Source of the DNA: Sorghum bicolor
Lineage: Eukaryota; Streptophyta; Magnoliopsida; Poales; Poaceae
Assembly (NCBI RefSeq): GCF_000003195.3
Contig: NC_012870.2
Coordinates: forward strand, 36,762,931 to 36,826,930
Direction of reading: 5' to 3'
DNA length: 64,000 bases
Shown: positions 58,558-64,000 of the stretch, one piece after another
How positions within the stretch are numbered: position 1 is the stretch's first letter
Layout: every line of letters begins with the position of its first letter
The notes under the pieces: generated by a model
Database searches by the model: none
Told to the model about the DNA's origin: nothing
What the model saw: the letters and a program-made list of their open reading frames with translations, nothing else
Made by a program: the position numbers and the translations under genes

Positions 58558-60064
58558 TGTTGACGGTCCTTAAGTACTAAAATTAACCATCAACTAAACA
58601 TGGAAAAGGATCAATATACATCAAACATCTAGAATTAGGGTTTTATTAGACAGAATTCCACGAGCTTTGGTGTTTATCTATTTCTGCAGGGGGGTTATCA
58701 GAAAATATGGAGAGAAGGTCCACATGTCATGTTTACAACGAGATAATTACGTGCCGTGCAATTTTCCTCAATCTAGAAGAGTCCAGAAGCCACGGGAACG
58801 AACGGGAGACCGGACGGGCTCGGGGGCAGGGCGCCCGCCCTCCCCCCTTGGGCGCCCGCCTAAGTCTCGGGTCCAATCCGAATAAACTATTGGATCGTGC
58901 TCCACCGACCTAAAGGATCAAGGAAAACCGTGCGATCAATGTCGGTTTGATCCGACGCCCCAAATTCACTTGAAAGGACTATATAACCAAGGCCTCTCCA
59001 CCCCTGGGGGAGAGAATAGAAGAGGAGAAAACATTATCAGAGGTAGCCATCAAAGTTAGGGTTTAGAGCTTCTCTCCCACAGAGAATTAGAATTAGCTAC
59101 TCCCTAATCCTTCAAGTTTAGAGGATTGATTAGATAGCAATTAGAGAAGTAGAGCACTACGCTCTAGATTCAAATCTTCGGTAATAAAGATTGGTATTAT
59201 TCATATCTTTCTCTAATACTTTGTTCTAATTGCATTATGTCTCTATTTATTATGTTCTTAGTTTGCTCTAGTTCTATATTTGATATAGTTATGATTGATA
59301 ATGAGTTTATGTATAAGTTTGCAAAGCGCTTAGCTCTTGACGCGCGGGAGTTAAGTGGTAGATCACATGTGGGCGTGGTGCTTAGATGTTATTTACCTGC
59401 AAATGTATCCTATTGGCCAGGTTGTGTGGTAGTTCGTGATAGTGACAGCTTTGTTAATTCTAATATAGTCCACCCTCCGTTGATAGGACAAGCAGAATTT
59501 GTATTGCAGAGTAAGTCTTGCGATGGTCTGATTTACTTTAGCAATGTTCCTTATACATGAATGAAGAGTCTTTTATGCTATATATGACCTTGTAGATAAC
59601 TAGAGTAGATTGTGACTTAGTAGATAGTAGATAACTTAGAATCCATTCTCTAGCTAATCCGACGTCACCTTACATATATGAGGAGTAGTCTATTTTCTAA
59701 TCGCTGTGTTATTTACCCATGAACATATAATTCATTATCATTATCTTTATGGTTTACCCCCTGCCAAAGTAAGTGACTGTGTGACGAGTTTCTCATTAAT
59801 AATCATGTTCTTGCAAGTTTATCTCTAGTCTATTACTTGATATATTTTATTTATCTCCACCGTTCTCTTAAGAAAAATTATAAATAACGATACCTGGAAT
59901 ACTTATCCTGGTGAAATTCTACAATGAGGTGTTTTATCTGTGCGCTTGCGGATAGAATAGATTATTTTCTAGAGAGCCTTTACATTTATAAATACCTTTG
60001 TACACTCTGGCAACATGCTAGGGATGACAACCTAGTATCTAAGTGGTGTTAGCTAGTGTCAACA
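58558..60064 (+). repeat. X2 5' LTR
   Basis: About 1507 bases. A TATATAA box is at 58980-58986. It is longer than the A LTR (1262) mainly towards U5. An ORF at 59237-59560 inside it has no recognisable domain. Confidence 0.82.
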
Positions 60065-60072
60065 AGCATTTC

Positions 60073-60090
60073 TGGCGCCGTTGCCGGGGA
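60073..60090 (+). promoter_or_regulatory. Primer-binding site of X2 (tRNA-Asp type)
   Basis: TGGCGCCGTTGCCGGGGA, eight bases after the LTR. Confidence 0.88.
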
Positions 60091-60334
60091 ACGGTAAGGA
60101 AAGTCAGGAAGTCAGTCAAGGTTATTCACATAAAATATTAGACTAGACTATAGAGAAATAATTGCATAAAACAGCTACTAAGTGAGAAATCATATCAAGG
60201 CACCTCTGCTTTGGTAGGTTCACCCTGTTGTTTTTCTATGGTTACATTTTTATACAGGGTATATCAGGATTGACTTTGGGTACATTCAACTCTTCATCAT
60301 CAGAACCAAAGCAATCAAGAAAGAAAGAAGAAGC

Positions 60335-62314
60335 TTGCTACCAATTGCTGAAGCTATGGCACAGAAGACCCTACAAGAATTCTCTGCTCCAAGCCTTGAG
60401 AACATTCCAACTGGTCCAAGATTTACAGTAGAAGAAGGAGTACCCGAGTTTGAGCTCAAGTCAAGCCTCATCAATTTGGTACAAGCTACACAATTCAGTG
60501 GAAAGGCACATGAAGATGCTAGTGCAGACTTGCAGAATTTCTTAGAGATTGGAAGCACAATCCACATCAACGGAGTCGACAAAGACGTCATACTACTTTG
60601 TCTTTTTCCATTCTCACTAGAAGGAAAAGCGAGGAAGTGGTTCTACACTCATCAAGATAACATCAACAACTGGACAAACTTGTCAGATGCCTTTCTATCA
60701 AAGTTTTTCCCTATAGGTAAAACAACTGCCTTAAGAGGAAATATTGTTAGTTTCCAACAGCAGAAGACAGAAACCATTCCAGAAGCATGGGAGCGTTTTC
60801 AATGATATATATCAGATTGTTCTCACCATGGAATGGCCACATGGTTACTTATGCAGACCTTCTACCATGGATTAACCCAGAAGGCTCGTGAGTGCCTAGA
60901 TGCATCTGCTAAAGGATCATTCTTGGAGCTTACAACTGGAAAAGCAGAGATACTTTTGGATAAGATAGCAGAAAACCAAAGGTAGTTCCAAGATAAAGCT
61001 CAACAATGTCATCAAACTGAAGAAATACCAGAAGAAGTAAATGCATTATCAACCAAGATGGAAAATTTGCTCCATTGGATTGACCAGAGGACCAAGTTCA
61101 AAGAAGATCAAAGGGCCATTGAGACAGCATACAAATATCAACCAACCTCGAGTCAACCCAATAGCAAAGGTATGAATTCAGGTAATACTTTCAAGCAACT
61201 TTCATTAAAAGAGATAATTGCTCAACAAACCAAAACTAATGATGAAGTTAAACAAAGGCTAGATACAAATGAATCATCTCTAAAAGATATACAGAATAAA
61301 ATGGATTTTCTATTAACTGCCTTTGATGAGCAAAATACTCTTAATAAAAGGGTAGAGCTTAAATTAATAAAGCTAGCTGCTGCAATGCCTGTTGCTACTA
61401 ACATTGAGCAGGTAAAGAATATAACTACTAGAGGAGGCAAAGCCACCAGGGATCCCCCATATCCAAAAGAGAAACAAAGAAAATCAGCACTAGTGCAACC
61501 AGCAGTGATAGAAGAAGAAAGCCCAGCTGAAGTAGAAGATCTGTTGCAACCACCAAGAACTGGAGAAATGAGAAAAGATTTTTACGACACCAACTATTTG
61601 CCATTTCCCAGAAGAAACAGAGGACTGCAGTCGGATGAGCAGTTTGGTAAGTTTGTAGAGGTCATTCAGAAATTATATGTCAACATACCTCTGCTTAATG
61701 CCATACAGGTACCTACATATGCAAAGTACATTAGAGATATTCTTAACAAGAAGAGACCACTGCCCACCACTAAGGTTATCAAGCTGACAGAATAATGTAG
61801 TGCGGCCATCCTCAATAAACTACCAAGAAAGAAGGAAGATCCCGGATGTCCCACTATTGATTGCTCAATCGGAAACCAACACTTCAACAATGCACTTTGT
61901 GATCTTGGAGCAAGTGTCAGTGTGATGCCAGCATCAGTCTACGAGAAGCTTGACCATACGACCCTAGAACCAACATCAATGTGCCTGCAACTAGCGGATC
62001 AATCAGTTCGACACCCATTGGGTATCGCCGAGAACATTCCAGTCAAGATCAGAGATTTCCTAGTGGCAGTAGACTTCGTGATATTGGACATGAGTCCTGA
62101 CTCAAAAGTATCCATCATCCTTGGAAGGCCATTTCTGAGCACCGCCAATGCCCACATTGATGTCGGGAAGGGAGAAATCAAGTTCAACATAAACGGAAAG
62201 GAAGAACACTTCACATTCAAACCCAGACCAGAGAGAGACTCTACAGTGAAGGAAGTTCATGAAGAAGAACCACTGGAGACACCATCTCTGGAGGAAGGTA
62301 ATTCAGAAGATTAA
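60335..62314 (+). pseudogene. X2 gag-protease, one frame with three stops
   Basis: 660 codons in one frame from the ATG at 60335 (a second ATG at 60356 is possible). The gag core has FELKSSLINLVQ, FLEIGSTIHI, LFPFSLEGKARKWFY and LSDAFLSKFFP. A coiled-coil, Gln/Lys-rich stretch follows, then a linker with ITTRGGKATRDPPYP. The protease has ALCDLGASVSVMP, CLQLADQSVRHPLGI and IILGRPFLSTANAHID, with the catalytic Asp intact. Stops at 60803-60805 (TGA), 60983-60985 (TAG) and 61793-61795 (TAA) each replace one codon without shifting frame. Element A retains the protease but not the gag of this gene. Confidence 0.87.
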
Positions 62315-62838
62315 AAGATTTGGAGGTCCAGCTTGGGGGACCTAAAAATCCCAAACCCTCACCGGGAGGTAAATCGGTATTTATCCGCATTATTAATTCT
62401 CTCATATTTAATTCTTGCATTAGTCATATTTATTCATAGCATTATTATAATAATGAAAAGCCCCATATAAATAATATTTATGGTGTATAACAACCCATAT
62501 TTATTAATTATTGTGGAGGTAGAAAAATATTTTCCAGTATCATTTCAAATAAGTTTTAATTCTCATAGATTTTCCTGCATTATATTTAATTATGGCAACC
62601 TTCTAGAAGCATGACCCACACTCCTTGGGTCCCACATGTCATACACCACACCTCACACACATCCCATCACATTATTTGATCCAACAACATAACTCCACTC
62701 ACCAGCACTTTTCCACCGACCAACCACCGCCATTGAATTATTTTTTGGCTTAAAGATTAAGCAAAGGAGGGAGTAGAGAAAAGGCAGCCACGATGGGCAC
62801 CAAAGGTGGGTGCCCGCCCACCTATAGAGGGCGCCCGC
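62315..62838 (+). other. X2 region after the protease, non-coding
   Basis: Begins with a polypurine-like CCAGCTTGGGGGA (62328-62340), then AT-rich sequence, then a GC-rich end with GGGCGCCCGC where D is inserted. No RT or integrase. Confidence 0.6.
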
Positions 62839-63246
62839 TGTGGGGGTATAAACCCCTATACCCTCATGGGCCTATATGGGCCGCACCATCAGAGGTGGCT
62901 CGGCCCACAAGATGAAGACGTGCGGCGCACGACTGGTCGGCGTGCACCGCAAGGCTACAAGATTTTGTACCAAATAGGATACTTTGCTTGTAACTCTGTC
63001 CCTTCAGGATATATAAGGAGGGGCAGGGGTCCCCTAGAGGACAGGTCATACATCATTATCTCTCAACACAATCCAATACAACCAGACGCAGGACGTAGGT
63101 ATTACGCCAACTCGGCGGCCGAACCTAGATAAAAAGCTTGTCCGTGTCTTGCGTCACCATCGAGTTCGTAGTTTGCGCACCGTCTACCGATAAACTACTA
63201 CCGTGGGTATACCCCAAGGTAGACTGCCGACTAGCTTTCGTCGACA
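62839..63246 (+). repeat. Element D 5' LTR (RIRE2-like)
   Basis: TGTGGGGGTATAAACCCC...TTTCGTCGACA, 408 bases. A TATATAAGGAGG promoter-like motif is at about 63009-63020. The left flank CCCGC is the expected target duplication; the right end is beyond the window. Confidence 0.82.
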
Positions 63247-63247
63247 G

Positions 63248-63266
63248 TGGCGCGCCAGGTAGGGGG
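63248..63266 (+). promoter_or_regulatory. Primer-binding site of element D
   Basis: TGGCGCGCCAGGTAGGGGG one base after the LTR, as in RIRE2-like elements. I do not assign the tRNA. Confidence 0.72.
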
Positions 63267-63293
63267 TGTGCGTACAGCTCTCCCGACGAACAA

Positions 63294-63716
63294 GATGGCC
63301 ATCATCCCCGACTTCGCGGCCATGGCGGGCGACTTCACGTTCACCGTCAGCTTCAACAACTTCACCGCCATGACCACGGAGGAGGTGTAGATCCGATCTG
63401 CGCCAACCACTTCTTCATCGACGTCGGCGGCGGCTTCAACCACGCTGGCTACGACTCCGACTACTCCAGCAACGTCTCCGACCACGCTGACAACGCGTCA
63501 CCCGCTTCCCTGCTACAAAGGGAGGCAGATCGACAACACCGACCTGCTCGGGCCATCGACCAAGTTGTTTGGCCTACTTGCTCTGACCACCAGTCGCAAT
63601 AATAATCGCCGCGAAGAACGGCGCTACGACAACCGCGACCACCGTCACGATAACAAGTCCAAAAGCTCGAGGGCCAGACAATTTTGTCGTCACCGACCAG
63701 ACTTTCATCCAAAGAT
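63294..63716 (+). pseudogene. Element D gag start, truncated or degenerate
   Basis: The ATG at 63294 opens MAIIPDFAAMAGDF, then stops at 63387-63389; the same frame continues as a Thr/Pro/Ser-rich stretch and an Arg/Asp/His-rich stretch. Position just after the primer site suggests gag, but no core gag motif is seen before the window ends. Confidence 0.4.
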
Positions 63717-64000
63717 AAGTACACTTCTAATATCTTATTTATTTTTGGCATAATATTTTTTATTATCCTTCAAAAATAACTTTTTGTTTAGCCACACTAG
63801 TTTTTTCTCCTACACGAGCTTTCCAGAGCCGGTACTGTCTCCGACTCCTCCCTACACGTGCACGAGATCCGCCCTCTGCGTTCCGGGTGGTCGGCAGTAG
63901 CTCTCTGGCGAGGCTGGCAATCCCACGCGTGTCTAGGTTCCGCACCTCATGCTGATTGTTGGCTAGACCAGAGCTGGTACAAGCTCTAGGATGAATTAAC
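63717..64000 (+). other. Element D internal region, no gene seen
   Basis: AT-rich then GC-rich sequence at the window edge; no recognisable domain. Confidence 0.4.

Larger units (their letters stand above)
58558..62838 (+). mobile_element. Element X2: Athila/Tat-group gag-protease element (5' part)
   Basis: The 5' LTR is 58558-60064 (TGTTGACGGTCC...GTGTCAACA), the primer site 60073-60090, gag-protease 60335-62314, and the downstream region 62315-62838, where element D interrupts it. The LTR start matches the start of the A LTR. The 3' LTR is outside the window. Left flank CCAAC. Confidence 0.85.

Noticed and set aside
59237..59560. 107-codon ORF inside the X2 LTR
   Set aside because: It lies wholly within the LTR, has no domain I recognise, and the A LTR has no equivalent frame. 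Probably chance.

Overview
The window is plant nuclear DNA, almost certainly from a grass. It contains a RIRE2-like Ty3/gypsy LTR, CACTA ends built from CTTTAGCACCGG palindromes, a long-LTR chromovirus and a Sirevirus-like Copia element. No host gene, rRNA, tRNA gene or CRISPR array is visible. Essentially every base can be assigned, or plausibly assigned, to a transposable element, so this looks like an intergenic transposon nest.

Main nest (1 to 56830), outermost to innermost. Element X is an Athila/Tat-group Ty3/gypsy element on the minus strand, with its 5' LTR at 55350-56830 and internal pieces at 49275-50713 and 54674-55349. It is broken by a Helitron whose 3' end is at 49274 and, separately, by a small gag-protease Ty3/gypsy element F (50714-54673, target duplication TATGA). 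The Helitron is broken by element C, a Tekay/Del-like chromovirus on the minus strand (29218-42923, LTR about 4.4 kb, nearly intact gag-pol plus an extra upstream ORF). The 3' LTR of C is broken by element B, a gag-only Copia element (window start to 29217). The 3' LTR of B is broken by element A, a non-autonomous relative of X (1140-21293, target duplication GTACC). The 3' LTR of A is broken by a CACTA DNA transposon (1636-14098, target duplication AAA). That is six elements, each inside the previous one.

Second nest (56831 to 64000). An old, degenerate RIRE2-like gag-protease relic E (57290-58557) is interrupted by X2 (from 58558), a plus-strand relative of A and X with a single gag-protease frame carrying three stops. 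X2 is in turn interrupted by D, a RIRE2-like element whose 5' LTR is at 62839-63246 and which runs off the window.

Gene content. The CACTA element encodes a GRF zinc-finger/transmembrane mini-protein, a TNP2-type transposase with one frameshift, and an eight-exon gene joining a Ptta/En/Spm (Transposase_24) region to a Ulp1-like protease. That last gene has two nonsense codons and a frameshift just before its catalytic cysteine. C encodes gag, protease, RT, RNase H, integrase and chromodomain with one frameshift and one stop, plus a 5' ORF with a dsRBD-like N-terminus, a coiled coil and an acidic tail. The Helitron Rep/helicase frame carries many stops. A, B, F and X2 encode only gag and/or protease-like proteins and would depend on enzymes supplied in trans.
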